Positions 1 through 8,233 of a DNA stretch of 42,967 bases are shown here, piece after piece. Made by a program: the position numbers and the translations under genes. Each line of letters opens with the position of its first letter. Within the stretch, counting starts at the first letter, position 1. Below the pieces are notes generated by a model, which was not told where the DNA came from, made no database searches, and was given only the letters and a program-made list of their open reading frames with translations. Origin of the DNA: Massilia glaciei (lineage in GTDB: Bacteria > Pseudomonadota > Gammaproteobacteria > Burkholderiales > Burkholderiaceae_D); assembly GCF_003011895.2 (NCBI RefSeq), contig NZ_PXWF02000244.1, positions 1-42,967 on the forward strand, read 5' to 3'.

Positions 1-833
1 GCGGCGTCGGCGCGCCGCGCGACCACGGCCAGCGCGCCGCCGTCGAGGCGCACCAGCGTGCCCGGCGGCGTGGCGCCGAGCCGCGCCTCGAACAGCGCGA
101 CAAGGGCGGCGTCGCCCGCGCCCGGGTGGTCTTCGCGCAACTTGCGCAAGGCCTCGTGCGCCAGCAGCGAACGGCGGTAGTTGCGCGCCGAGACGTAGGC
201 GCAGTAACGGTCGGCCAGCGCGATCAGCCTGGCCTCGCGCGGCACCGCCGCGCGCGCCGCGCCTGCGGGATAGCCGCTGCCGTCGTCGTTCTCGTGGTGC
301 ATCAGGACGCAGGCGAGCCACGCCGGGTCGGCCACGCCGGCCGCGCGCAGCAGGTCGGCGCTCTCGAGCGAATGGCGCCGCAGCGCGTCGCGTTCGGCGC
401 CCGACAGGGTGTCGCCCTGGTAGCTGCCGCGCTGGTCGAGCATGCCCGCGTTCATGGTCAGCGCGGCCGCCACCACGCTGTGCAGCGACGCCGGCGCGGC
501 CGCCGGGGCGGGCCAGACGAGCGCCACCACGATCGCCGTTTCGACGCAATGGCGCACCACATACAGGCCCGCGATCTGGTTCAGGAGGATCGCCGCGAGC
601 GCGATGTCGGGGGCGCGTTCGACGGTGGCGGCCAGATCGCGCGCGAGCGCCATGCCGGTCTGTCCGGCGTCGCTGGCGGTGCGCAGCCCGCGCAGCAGCA
701 TCTCGAGGCGCTTGGCGTGTTCGTTGAGGGCATGCAGGACGGAGGAGGGGGCGCCGGCCCCGGGGCGCGGGCAGGCGGCCGGGAACGGCTCGGCGCGGGC
801 GGAATCGGGCAGCGTGGGGCGACTGGTCGTCAT
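1..833 (-). CDS. HD-GYP-like domain protein, C-terminus beyond window edge
   Basis: Leftward gene beginning with ATG at 833 (MTTSRPTLPDS...); the first 277 codons are visible and the 3' end lies outside the window. The clearest signature is HHENDDGSGYPAG (complement of about 259-300), the GYP motif of HD-GYP domains, which as a family hydrolyse cyclic di-GMP. The preceding helix carrying the metal-binding HD pair is altered: where the family has LLHDIGK this protein reads LTMNAGM (complement of about 438-461), so the His-Asp doublet and the Lys are gone. A later His (RHSLESADLL) is kept. Seen: a GYP motif without an HD doublet. Inferred: a degenerate member that may sense or bind rather than hydrolyse. 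The next gene (PIN protein) is on the same strand 68 bases upstream. Function beyond the fold is uncertain. Confidence 0.75.
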   Translation of the reverse strand, partial: MTTSRPTLPDSARAEPFPAACPRPGAGAPSSVLHALNEHAKRLEMLLRGLRTASDAGQTGMALARDLAATVERAPDIALAAILLNQIAGLYVVRHCVETAIVVALVWPAPAAAPASLHSVVAAALTMNAGMLDQRGSYQGDTLSGAERDALRRHSLESADLLRAAGVADPAWLACVLMHHENDDGSGYPAGAARAAVPREARLIALADRYCAYVSARNYRRSLLAHEALRKLREDHPGAGDAALVALFEARLGATPPGTLVRLDGGALAVVARRADA

Positions 834-901
834 GGCTGTTTCCTGGGCGGGGGGTGAGGCCGGTATGGGGGCAGTCAGTATAGGCGAAAACGGCGGCCGG
901 T

Positions 902-1402
902 TTAAAGCGCGGGTACGATGCCGCGGGGCCCCGCGGCGGGTGGTCCGGGCGGCGCCGCCGCGGCCGCCTCGGCCCTGACCCAGGCTTCCGGCAGCATGAT
1001 GCTGAACATGCCGGCCTGGGCGGTCTTGCGCGCCAACCGCAGCAGCGCCTTGTCCTTGGTGATCAGGATCGCGGCGCCGCCGTCGCGCGCCACCTCGAGG
1101 AATTTCTGGTCGTCGCGGTCGCTGCACACGGGCAGGCGCGCCGGCTGTTGCGGCGGCGCCACCACCTTGATCAGGGCGTCGAAGCGGGCGCCGGCTTTGG
1201 GGCGGCTGTGCTCGTCGAGCGGCAGGTGGGCGTAATGGAGCACCACCAGGTATTCGGCGCGGCAGTCCTCGCGCGTGATCGCCTCGAGCGCGCCGCTCTC
1301 GAGCGCGGCGAGCAGCGCGGCCCAGCGCGGATCGTGGAACACGAACAGGTCGAGGCAGACATTGGTGTCGATGACGATGCGTTTTGTCGGAGCGGGTATC
1401 AT
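902..1402 (-). CDS. PIN-domain protein (putative toxin component, PF13470-like)
   Basis: A 166-residue protein that starts with IVIDTNVCLDLF, the first acidic motif of PIN nucleases. It keeps a mid-protein Glu (REDCRAEYLVVL) and a distal acidic cluster (CSDRDDQKFLEVA, then ITKDKALL), giving the usual set of metal-binding acidic residues. PIN proteins are Mg-dependent RNases, many of them VapC-type toxins. No antitoxin gene lies beside it: upstream is the divergent yaaA with only 59 bases between, and downstream is the HD-GYP-like gene. It therefore looks like an orphan, as is common for this subfamily. The C-terminal 25 residues are Ala/Pro-rich and probably disordered. The PIN fold is clear; toxin activity is an inference. 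Confidence 0.85.
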   Translation of the reverse strand: MIPAPTKRIVIDTNVCLDLFVFHDPRWAALLAALESGALEAITREDCRAEYLVVLHYAHLPLDEHSRPKAGARFDALIKVVAPPQQPARLPVCSDRDDQKFLEVARDGGAAILITKDKALLRLARKTAQAGMFSIMLPEAWVRAEAAAAAPPGPPAAGPRGIVPAL

Positions 1403-1461
1403 GTCGGCACTATACTTTCTTGTTCACTTTTTTAATACCCTGTTCGCTTGATTGAAACTTT

Positions 1462-2232
1462 ATGCTGATTGTCCTGTCGCCCGCCAAAACGCTCGACCTT
1501 GAAACGCCCCCGACCACCAAACTGCACAGCACGCCCGATTTCCTCGACCGTTCGAGCGAGCTGATCGAGGCCCTGCGCGCCTACTCGCCGGACCAGCTCG
1601 GCACCCTGATGGGCATCTCCGACAAGCTCTCGGCGCTCAACGTGGCGCGCTACGCGAGCTGGAACACCGGCCCCGCCGACGGCCGCCAGGCCATCATGGC
1701 CTTCAACGGCGACGTCTACGCCGGCTTCGACGCGCGCAGCCTCAAGCCGCGCCAGCTGGCCTACGCGCAGGAGAGCGTGCGCATCCTGTCGGGCCTGTAC
1801 GGCGTGCTGCGCCCGCTCGACCTGATCCAGCCGCACCGCCTCGAAATGGGCACCCGGCTCGCGACCGCCCATGCCAAGGACCTGTACGGCTACTGGGGCG
1901 AGGCCGTCACCGGCGCGCTCAACGGCGCGATCGCGGCCAGGAGCGCCGGCGCGCTGGTCAACCTGGCCTCCGAGGAATACTTCAAATCGGTCAAGCCGGA
2001 ACTGCTGTCGGTACCGGTGATCACGCCGACCTTCCTCGAGTGGAAGAACGGCAAATACAAGATCATCTCGTTCTTCGCCAAGCGCGCGCGCGGCCTGATG
2101 GCGCGCTACGCGGCCGAGAAGGGCGTCACCGACCCCGAGCAACTCAAGCGCTTCAAGGTAGACGGCTACGCCTTCGACCGCGCCGGCTCGGACCACGCGC
2201 ACTGGGTGTTCCGGCGCAAGGCCGCCGCCTGA
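1462..2232 (+). CDS. yaaA: Peroxide stress protein YaaA (DUF328/UPF0246)
   Basis: A 256-residue protein starting [16 protein letters not shown], the hallmark N-terminus of the YaaA family, followed by the conserved [23 protein letters not shown] and [10 protein letters not shown] blocks. In Escherichia coli YaaA lowers free intracellular iron and limits Fenton damage during hydrogen peroxide stress under OxyR control; the mechanism is DNA-associated but not fully defined. Length is normal for the family. It is divergent from the PIN gene and convergent with bamD, from which it is separated by a likely bidirectional terminator. No OxyR site was identified in the short A/T-rich upstream spacer. 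Confidence 0.95.
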   Translation: MLIVLSPAKTLDLETPPTTKLHSTPDFLDRSSELIEALRAYSPDQLGTLMGISDKLSALNVARYASWNTGPADGRQAIMAFNGDVYAGFDARSLKPRQLAYAQESVRILSGLYGVLRPLDLIQPHRLEMGTRLATAHAKDLYGYWGEAVTGALNGAIAARSAGALVNLASEEYFKSVKPELLSVPVITPTFLEWKNGKYKIISFFAKRARGLMARYAAEKGVTDPEQLKRFKVDGYAFDRAGSDHAHWVFRRKAAA

Positions 2233-2250
2233 TTCGGCGGCGGCGGGGCG

Positions 2251-2292
2251 AAAAAAAAGGGACCGACTCGCGTCCGTCCCTGGTTTTATTTT
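2251..2292. terminator. Bidirectional terminator between yaaA and bamD
   Basis: A run of eight A, then an imperfect hairpin (GGGACCGAC / GTCCGTCCC with one bulge) followed by TGGTTTTATTTT. It sits between two convergent genes, so it can serve both strands. Confidence 0.6.
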
Positions 2293-2317
2293 CCCTGCTC
2301 GGCGTTTCCGATCCCGC

Positions 2318-3118
2318 TTAAAGCTTCTTCCAGAACTTCCACCAGGCAACTTCGGCGCCAGGCTTCAGGAATTTGCTGTCAGGGAAGTTTTTCAGGAGGA
2401 TGCGCTTGGTGTCGTCGCGCAGCACCGTCATGTCCATCTTGTCGTAGTTGAGCATCATCAGGAACAGCGCCTCCTCGACCGCCGGGGCGTCGCGGTAGTC
2501 GCGCACGGCGCCCTGGGCGCGGTTGAGCGAGGCGAGGTAGGCGCCGCGCCGGTAGTTGTAGTTGGCCACGTGCACCTCGTACTGGGCCATGGCGTTGACC
2601 AGGTAGTTCATGCGCGCGATCGCATCGGGCGTGTAGATGCTGTTCGGGAATTTATCGACCAGCACCTTGAACGCGGCGAACGCCTCGCGCGTGGCCTTCG
2701 GATCGCGCTCGGTCGGGTCTTGCTCGTAGATGACGCTCAGGAAGCCGAGCTGGTCGTTGAAGTTGATCAGGCCGCGCAGGTAATACATGTAGTCGACGTT
2801 GGCATGGTTCGGGTGCAGCTTGATGAAGCGCTCGACCGCCGCCAGCGCCAGCGCCTGGTCCTGGGCCTTGTAGTGGCCGTAGGCGATCTCCATCTGCGCC
2901 TGCGAGGCGTAGGTGCCGAACGGGTAGCTCGATTCGAGGCGCTGGAAGTTCTTGATCGCCGACTCGTAGTTACCGGTGTCCATGTCGGAGCGCGCCTCGG
3001 CGTATAATTTCTCCGCGGGCCAGTTTTTGGTCTCGTCTGTTTTTTCCGGCAACAAGCTGCACGCTGACAAACTCAGCAAAACACATGTGATTACGACTGA
3101 AGATAATTTTTTTTGCAT
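2318..3118 (-). CDS. bamD: Outer membrane protein assembly factor BamD
   Basis: A 266-residue lipoprotein. The N-terminus MQKKLSSVVITCVLLSLSAC is a signal peptide with a lipobox (LSAC, lipidated Cys20). The body is tetratricopeptide-like: YAEARSDMDTGNYESAIKNF, YPFGTYASQAQMEIAYGHYK and FIKLHPNHANVDYMYYLRGL are BamD (ComL/YfiO) signatures. BamD is the essential lipoprotein partner of BamA that folds beta-barrel proteins into the outer membrane. It is divergent from rluD with a 63-base spacer, the usual arrangement in many beta- and gammaproteobacteria. Length and motifs are standard. Confidence 0.97.
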   Translation of the reverse strand: MQKKLSSVVITCVLLSLSACSLLPEKTDETKNWPAEKLYAEARSDMDTGNYESAIKNFQRLESSYPFGTYASQAQMEIAYGHYKAQDQALALAAVERFIKLHPNHANVDYMYYLRGLINFNDQLGFLSVIYEQDPTERDPKATREAFAAFKVLVDKFPNSIYTPDAIARMNYLVNAMAQYEVHVANYNYRRGAYLASLNRAQGAVRDYRDAPAVEEALFLMMLNYDKMDMTVLRDDTKRILLKNFPDSKFLKPGAEVAWWKFWKKL

Positions 3119-3181
3119 AAATTGTGCAGAGAGTATTAACCGAGATTCAACGAAAGGCTGATTATAGCCGATGGGACTGCT

Positions 3182-4219
3182 GTGATATTAACTCCAACGC
3201 CGAATTCGGCGGATTTACCCCTAGACACCGACTTCGACGACGACACCGAGCTCGACTTTTTGCCGGTCGCCCCCGGCATCGACTTGTCGCCGATCACGCT
3301 CGAACTGACACCGGCCGCCTGCGGCCACCGGCTCGACAAGGTGATCGCCGGCCTGGTCCCGCAATTTTCGCGCAGCCGCCTGCAATTGTGGTTCGACGCC
3401 GGCCATGTGCTGGTCGACGGCAAGGCGGCGCGCGGCAAGGATACCGCATATGGCGACGAGACGGTCGTTATCGTGCCACAAAGCGCGCCCGAAGACGAGG
3501 CCTACACGCCCGAGGACATCGCGCTCAACATCGTGTTCGAGGACGAGCACATCATGGTGGTCAACAAGCCGGCCGGGCTGGTCGTCCATCCGGGCGCGGG
3601 CAACTGGTCCGGCACCTTGCTCAACGGCCTGCTGCACCACTGCCCGCAGCTGGCCGGCGTGCCGCGCGCCGGCATCGTGCACCGGCTCGACAAGGACACC
3701 AGCGGCCTGATGGTGATCGGCAAGACGCTCGCCGCCCAGACCGACCTGGTGCGCCAATTGCAGGCGCGCAGCGTCAAGCGCGAGTATTTCGCGCTCGTGT
3801 GGGGCACCCCGCAACTGAGCAGCACGATCGACGCGCCGATGGGGCGCCACCCGAAGGACCGGGTCAAGATGGCCGTCTCAAGCAACTTCTCGGCCAAGCC
3901 GGCGATCACCCACTACCAGCGGCTGGCCACCGGCATGCTCGACCGCCGACCCGTCAGCCTGGTCCAGTGCCAGCTCGAGACCGGGCGCACGCACCAGATC
4001 CGCGTGCACATGCTGCACATCGGCTACGCGCTGGTGGGCGACGCGGTGTACGGCAAGCAGCACCTGACGCCGGTGTTCCCGCGCCAGGCGCTGCAGGCGC
4101 GCCGGCTCGGCCTGGTGCACCCGGACTCGGGCGAGCAGTGCGAATGGATCGTGCCGCTGGCCGACGATTTCGCCGAGCTCATCGCCAAGGCCGGCATCGA
4201 CGAACCAGAGCGGGCCTGA
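3182..4219 (+). CDS. rluD: 23S rRNA pseudouridine synthase RluD
   Basis: A 345-residue protein: an acidic N-terminal tail (about 30 residues), an S4 RNA-binding domain (residues about 42-100, CGHRLDKVIAGL to VLVDGKAA) and a pseudouridine synthase domain with HRLDKDTSG, whose Asp170 should be the catalytic nucleophile. RluD makes pseudouridines 1911, 1915 and 1917 in helix 69 of 23S rRNA. The start is inferred as GTG at 3182, because the only nearby ATG (3171) opens a four-codon frame that stops at 3183-3185, overlapping the GTG. A later start would shorten only the acidic tail. The stop overlaps the pgeF ATG (TGATG), so the two genes are probably translationally coupled. Confidence 0.95.
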   Translation: MILTPTPNSADLPLDTDFDDDTELDFLPVAPGIDLSPITLELTPAACGHRLDKVIAGLVPQFSRSRLQLWFDAGHVLVDGKAARGKDTAYGDETVVIVPQSAPEDEAYTPEDIALNIVFEDEHIMVVNKPAGLVVHPGAGNWSGTLLNGLLHHCPQLAGVPRAGIVHRLDKDTSGLMVIGKTLAAQTDLVRQLQARSVKREYFALVWGTPQLSSTIDAPMGRHPKDRVKMAVSSNFSAKPAITHYQRLATGMLDRRPVSLVQCQLETGRTHQIRVHMLHIGYALVGDAVYGKQHLTPVFPRQALQARRLGLVHPDSGEQCEWIVPLADDFAELIAKAGIDEPERA

Positions 4220-5118
4220 TGCCGGGCCCCGCCATGGGCGCGCCCCCGTCGCACCCAATGCATCCCATGCACCCGCTCGACCCGTCGCACCCGCTGCCGC
4301 TGGTGCGGCCCGACTGGCCCGACGCGCCGGCCGGGGTCGGCGCGGCGGCCACCACCCGCCGCGGCGGCGTGAGTGGCGCGCCGTACGACGACGGGCGGGG
4401 CGGCGGCGGCCTGAACCTGGGGCCGCATGTGGCCGACGACCCGGCCGACGTGGCGCGCAATCGCGCCATGCTGGCCGCGCGGCTGCCGGCGGCGCCGGTC
4501 TGGATCTCGCAGGTGCACGGGGTGGCCGTGGTCGACGCCGCCCTGGTCGCACCCGGCGCGGCGCCCGAGGCCGACGCCAGCATCGCCAGCGTGCCCGGCG
4601 TGGTGTGCGCCGTGATGACCGCCGATTGCCTGCCGGTGCTGCTGGCCGACGTCGACGGCAAGGTGGTGGGCGCGGCCCACGCGGGCTGGCGCGGGCTGGC
4701 CGCGGGCGTGCTCGGGGCCTCCGTGGCGGCGATGCGCGCGGCCGGCGCCGGCGAGATCACGGCCTGGCTGGGACCGGCGATCGGCCCGCGCCACTTCGAG
4801 GTCGGGGCCGAGGTGCGCGAGGCCTTTGTGGCCGGCGCGCTCGACGCGGCCGAGGCGCTCGCGCTGGCGCGCGCGTTTCGCCCGTACGCCGGGCGCGAGG
4901 GCAAGCGCGAGGTCAAGCGCGAGGTCAAGCGCGAGGTCAAGCGCGAGGTCAAGTACTTGGCCGACATGGCGGCGCTGGCGCGCTGCTTCCTCGCGCGCGA
5001 CGGCGTGCTGCGCGTGTCGGGCGGCGACGCCTGCACGGTGACCGACATGGCACAGTTTTATTCCTACCGCCGTGACGGCGTCACGGGGCGTCAAGCAAGT
5101 TTGATTTGGATCAAGTAA
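4219..5118 (+). CDS. pgeF: Peptidoglycan editing factor PgeF (YfiH / multicopper polyphenol oxidase family)
   Basis: A 299-residue protein of the YfiH family. The three zinc-ligand motifs are present: QVHG (His), TADCLPVLL (Cys) and AHAGWRGLAAGV (His), followed by WLGPAIGPRHFEVG. In E. coli PgeF removes peptidoglycan precursors carrying L-Ser in place of L-Ala; the same fold has been described as a laccase or purine nucleosidase. The first ATG overlaps the rluD stop, but several in-frame ATGs follow (His/Pro/Met-rich first 20 residues), so the true start may be downstream. Odd feature: a 12-bp tandem repeat at 4897-4953 inserts EVKR units at residues 227-245, just ahead of the C-terminal KYLADMAALAR block. 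Confidence 0.92.
   Translation: MPGPAMGAPPSHPMHPMHPLDPSHPLPLVRPDWPDAPAGVGAAATTRRGGVSGAPYDDGRGGGGLNLGPHVADDPADVARNRAMLAARLPAAPVWISQVHGVAVVDAALVAPGAAPEADASIASVPGVVCAVMTADCLPVLLADVDGKVVGAAHAGWRGLAAGVLGASVAAMRAAGAGEITAWLGPAIGPRHFEVGAEVREAFVAGALDAAEALALARAFRPYAGREGKREVKREVKREVKREVKYLADMAALARCFLARDGVLRVSGGDACTVTDMAQFYSYRRDGVTGRQASLIWIK
4897..4953 (+). repeat. 12-bp tandem repeat inside pgeF
   Basis: Unit GAGGTCAAGCGC: one variant copy (4897), three exact copies (4909, 4921, 4933) and a partial fifth (4945-4953). Each unit adds Glu-Val-Lys-Arg, so gain or loss of units keeps the frame. Confidence 0.95.
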
Positions 5119-5129
5119 AAGGCGGGTAA

Positions 5130-5405
5130 TTAACCAATACTTGCGTCATTGTTGGGCTGGGACTTGGGCGCCGACGGCGGCGCCGACGCGGTTGCGGCCC
5201 TGGCTGCGGCGGCCTTGGCTGCCTCGGCGTTGATCCTGGCGCGGCGGCGGCCGGAGCCGGCCAGGTAGTTCAAAATCGACAACGGCAACACGCAATAGAA
5301 TAAAAAAGTCATAATTCCGGCTCCGATGGTGGTGGCGTCCGCCTCCACCACGGCCATCAGGCCGACAACAAAAATCCAGGCAACAAACACGATCCACATA
5401 CGCAA
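5130..5405 (-). CDS. Small two-helix membrane protein, unknown function
   Basis: A 91-residue protein with two predicted membrane segments (about residues 3-20, WIVFVAWIFVVGLMAVV, and 27-49, IGAGIMTFLFYCVLPLSILNYL), then an Arg-rich stop-transfer stretch (GSGRRRARINAEA) and an Ala/Pro tail likely facing the cytoplasm. It is convergent with pgeF (11 bases apart) and divergent from phaC (23 bases apart). The family is not recognised; coding potential is supported by a clean membrane topology and by the tight fit between neighbours. Confidence 0.75.
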   Translation of the reverse strand: MRMWIVFVAWIFVVGLMAVVEADATTIGAGIMTFLFYCVLPLSILNYLAGSGRRRARINAEAAKAAAARAATASAPPSAPKSQPNNDASIG

Positions 5406-5428
5406 CCTCTATCAAAAACATTCAAAAA

Positions 5429-7186
5429 ATGGACGCACAGATGAACATGCCCGATCCCCAAGAAGTGGCCAACGCCTGGATGTCGCAGTTTAGCGACCCC
5501 GCCGTCTGGCAAACCTGGTTCAAGCTGCCCGACCAGGCGGCCCCGGCCAATCCGCTCGCCGGCATGCTCAAGGATAGCGGCGTCAAGGTCGACCCGGTCG
5601 CGCTCGCCGCGCTCGAGGCCGACTACCTGGCCAAGGTCGGCGCATTGTGGCAGGATTTCATGTCGTCCAACCTGGCGCCGCCGGCCGACCGCCGCTTCGC
5701 CGCGCCCGAATGGCAGGCCAATCCGATGTCGGCCCTCGCGGCCGCCTCCTACCTGCTCAACGCGCGCTTTTTGACGGCGCTGGCCGAGGCGGTCGATGCG
5801 CCGGCGCGCGAGCGCCAGAAAATCAGCTTCGCGGTGCAACAGATGGTCGACGCCATGTCGCCCGCCAATTTTTTGGCCACCAACCCGGAAGCGCAAAAGC
5901 AACTCATCGAGACCAAGGGCGAGAGCCTGAGCAAGGGCCTGGCCAACCTGCTGTCCGACATGCAGAAGGGCCGCATTTCGCTGTCGGACGAGTCGGCCTT
6001 CGAGGTCGGCCGCAACGTGGCGACCTCGCCCGGCGAGGTCGTGTTCGAGAACGCGCTGTTCCAGTTGATCCAGTATACCCCGAGCACCGCCACGGTGCAC
6101 CAGCGCCCCCTGCTGATGGTCCCGCCGTGCATCAACAAGTTCTACATCCTCGACCTGCAGCCCGAAAACTCGCTGGTGCGCTACGCCGTCGAGCAGGGCA
6201 ACACGGTGTTCCTGGTGTCGTGGCGCAATCCCGACAAGTCGCTCGCGCACACGCGCTGGGACGACTACGTCGAGACGGGCGCGATCAAGGCGCTCGAGGT
6301 GGCGCGCGAGATCTCCGGCGCCGCGCAGGTCAACGCCTTCGGCTTTTGCGTCGGCGGCACCATTTTGAGCACGGCGCTGGCGGTGCTGGCCGCGCGCGGC
6401 GACCAGGCCGCCGCCAGCGTGACCTTGCTGACCACCTTGCTCGACTTCGCCGACACCGGCGTGCTCGAGGTCTTCATCGACGAAAGCCAGGTCGCCCAGC
6501 GCGAAAAATCCCTGGCCGCCGGCGGCCTGATGCCCGGACGCGACCTGGCCACGACGTTCTCGGCGCTGCGCCCGAACGACCTGGTCTGGAACTACGTCCA
6601 GTCCAACTACCTCAAGGGCAAGGAGCCGCCGCCGTTCGACTTGTTGTACTGGAATTCGGACAGCACCAATCTGCCGGGGCCGATGTTTTGCTGGTATCTG
6701 CGCAACACCTACCTCGAGAACAACCTCAAGGTGGCGGGCAAGCTCAACGTCGCCGGCAGCGCGGTCGACCTCGGCGCGATCGACGCGCCCGTGTTCGTCT
6801 ACGGCTCGCGCGAAGACCACATCGTGCCCTGGCACGCTGCCTACGCCTCGATGCGGATCCTCAACCCCGGCAACGCCAAGGCCAACCGCTTTGTGCTGGG
6901 CGCCTCGGGCCACATCGCCGGCGTGATCAATCCGGCCTCCAAAGGCAAGCGCAGCTACTGGACCAACGATGCCAAGGCCAAGGGCGGCAAGGGCGCCAAG
7001 CCGCCCGAGCAGGACGCCTGGCTCGAGGGCGCGACCGAGCACAAGGGCAGTTGGTGGCCCGAGTGGGCGGCCTTCCTCGCCGAGCACGGCGGCAAGGACG
7101 TCAAGGCCCGCACCAAGCTGGGCAACGCCAAACACAAACCGGTCGAGGCGGCGCCGGGGCGCTATGTCAAGGTGCGCGCGGATTGA
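5429..7186 (+). CDS. phaC: Class I poly(3-hydroxyalkanoate) synthase PhaC
   Basis: A 585-residue enzyme that polymerises (R)-3-hydroxyacyl-CoA into PHA on the granule surface. The N-terminal PhaC domain (about residues 90-260) is followed by an alpha/beta-hydrolase fold. The catalytic triad is visible: Cys307 in GFCVGG (the lipase-like box), Asp463 in SREDHIVPWH and His495 in SGHIAGVINP. Class I length (about 590) and a single-gene synthase with no phaE or phaR-subunit fit class I. Three in-frame ATGs lie within the first seven codons; the first is used here. phaR follows 187 bases downstream on the same strand. phaA and phaB are not adjacent, so the monomer-supply genes must lie elsewhere. 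Confidence 0.97.
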   Translation: MDAQMNMPDPQEVANAWMSQFSDPAVWQTWFKLPDQAAPANPLAGMLKDSGVKVDPVALAALEADYLAKVGALWQDFMSSNLAPPADRRFAAPEWQANPMSALAAASYLLNARFLTALAEAVDAPARERQKISFAVQQMVDAMSPANFLATNPEAQKQLIETKGESLSKGLANLLSDMQKGRISLSDESAFEVGRNVATSPGEVVFENALFQLIQYTPSTATVHQRPLLMVPPCINKFYILDLQPENSLVRYAVEQGNTVFLVSWRNPDKSLAHTRWDDYVETGAIKALEVAREISGAAQVNAFGFCVGGTILSTALAVLAARGDQAAASVTLLTTLLDFADTGVLEVFIDESQVAQREKSLAAGGLMPGRDLATTFSALRPNDLVWNYVQSNYLKGKEPPPFDLLYWNSDSTNLPGPMFCWYLRNTYLENNLKVAGKLNVAGSAVDLGAIDAPVFVYGSREDHIVPWHAAYASMRILNPGNAKANRFVLGASGHIAGVINPASKGKRSYWTNDAKAKGGKGAKPPEQDAWLEGATEHKGSWWPEWAAFLAEHGGKDVKARTKLGNAKHKPVEAAPGRYVKVRAD

Positions 7187-7221
7187 GAGGCTGAGTGGCG
7201 GTATTGACGTTTGGGTGCGCT

Positions 7222-7364
7222 GCAATAAGTGCGGCGCGCCGAAACGGAATGTGGTATTTTTTGGAGTATCCACTCTATAATGCGGGGAGCAGGCTTGACA
7301 CCGGCGGACCGAAGTTCGCTTTTTCTTACGGCAGCATTCAAAATGCGTTGCGGCGCAATAAGTG
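7222..7364 (+). promoter_or_regulatory. phaC-phaR spacer: directly repeated GCAATAAGTG and a -10 box
   Basis: The decamer GCAATAAGTG occurs twice (7222-7231 and 7355-7364), each time next to TGC/GC-rich sequence (TGCGCTGCAATAAGTG, GCGGCGCAATAAGTG). A consensus TATAAT lies between them at 7276-7281, without a good -35. PhaR-type repressors are known to bind TGC...GCA-type sites and to repress their own gene; these repeats are candidate operators. That assignment is inferred from position only. Confidence 0.4.
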
Positions 7365-7373
7365 GAACTTGAG

Positions 7374-7925
7374 ATGAGTAGTGGAAAAAAAAGCACCGAA
7401 CGCCTGATTAAAAAGTATCCGAATCGTCGCCTGTACGATACGCAGACCAGTTCGTACATCACGCTCACCGATGTCAAACAGTTGGTGCTCGACGCCGACG
7501 AATTCACCGTCATCGACGCCAAGTCGAACGAAGACCTGACCCGCAGCATCCTGCTGCAGATCATCCTCGAAGAAGAAGCCAACGGCGCGCCGATGTTCAC
7601 CAGCGTGGTGCTGGCGCAAATCATCCGCTACTACGGCCACGCGATGCAGGGGATGATGGGCTCGTATCTCGAGAAGAACGTGCAGGCGTTCACCGACATC
7701 CAGGACAAATTCACCAGCGGCCACGCCGGCAACGTCGAGGGCAAGCCGTTCAGCCCCGAAATGTGGACCCAGTTCATGAACGTCCAGGGCCCGATGATGC
7801 AGGGCATGATGAACAACTACATCGACCAGAGTAAGAGCCTGTTCGTGCAGATGCAGGAGCAGATGCAGAGCCAGAGCAAGAACATTTTCGGCGTATTCCC
7901 GTTTCCGCCGGTGGACAAGAAGTAA
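7374..7925 (+). CDS. phaR: Polyhydroxyalkanoate synthesis repressor PhaR
   Basis: A 183-residue protein with the PHB accumulation regulatory N-terminal domain (RLIKKYPNRRLYDTQTSSYI, residues about 10-30, continuing to about 70) and one central PHB_acc repeat (FTSVVLAQIIRYYGHAMQGM). PhaR binds both DNA and nascent PHA; granule formation titrates it off phasin and its own promoter. ATG 7374 is preferred over an in-frame GTG at 7362 because family members begin a few residues before the KKYPNRRLYD block. The C-terminal third is Gln/Met-rich (MQEQMQSQSKN), usual for the family. It follows phaC on the same strand and has its own likely promoter. Confidence 0.95.
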   Translation: MSSGKKSTERLIKKYPNRRLYDTQTSSYITLTDVKQLVLDADEFTVIDAKSNEDLTRSILLQIILEEEANGAPMFTSVVLAQIIRYYGHAMQGMMGSYLEKNVQAFTDIQDKFTSGHAGNVEGKPFSPEMWTQFMNVQGPMMQGMMNNYIDQSKSLFVQMQEQMQSQSKNIFGVFPFPPVDKK

Positions 7926-8233
7926 ACCGTTGTTGGGTGGTAAATTTAATAAATATCCGCGCCCTAAAAATATCAAGCACATCGTCCTCGCGGAGGCGGG
8001 GATCCATAGGGCGGTAGCTTAGAGCAACTGTTCCATGGGTCCCCGCCAAGGGGGGCGCCGAGCCCGAGGACGACGTTGGTTTGGTGGTCGGGTACGATGG
8101 GGGCGGCGATTCCTGCCGCAGTCCGTGCGCTGCCCGCGCTGCCCGCGCGCCGGCGCCGGCGCCCTCATTTGGCCCGGCCGCGCCCTTGCCGTCGTATAAT
8201 GGAGGATTAGCCTGCCTTCACGTCGCCTCCACC
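7926..8233. other. Gene-free spacer phaR-rimO with inverted repeat and -10 box
   Basis: It holds an intergenic inverted repeat (7980-8075, described separately) and a TATAAT at 8195-8200 directly followed by GGAGGA, 28 bases ahead of rimO. The TATAAT is a plausible rimO -10 box, but no convincing -35 was seen. No gene is supported here. Confidence 0.5.
7980..8075. repeat. Intergenic inverted repeat, CGTCATCCCCGCG-type, copy 1
   Basis: The left arm (ATCGTCCTCGCGGAGGCGGG, then GATCCAT) pairs with the right arm (ATGGGTCCCCGCC ... CCGAGGACGACGT). The same right arm with CAAGGGGGGCGCCGAGCCCG recurs at 17.4 kb, so this is a dispersed repeat and not a terminator unique to phaR. Confidence 0.85.

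Noticed and set aside
5357-7624. 755-codon leftward frame opposite phaC and phaR
   Set aside because: Antisense shadow; phaC with a complete catalytic triad occupies the other strand.
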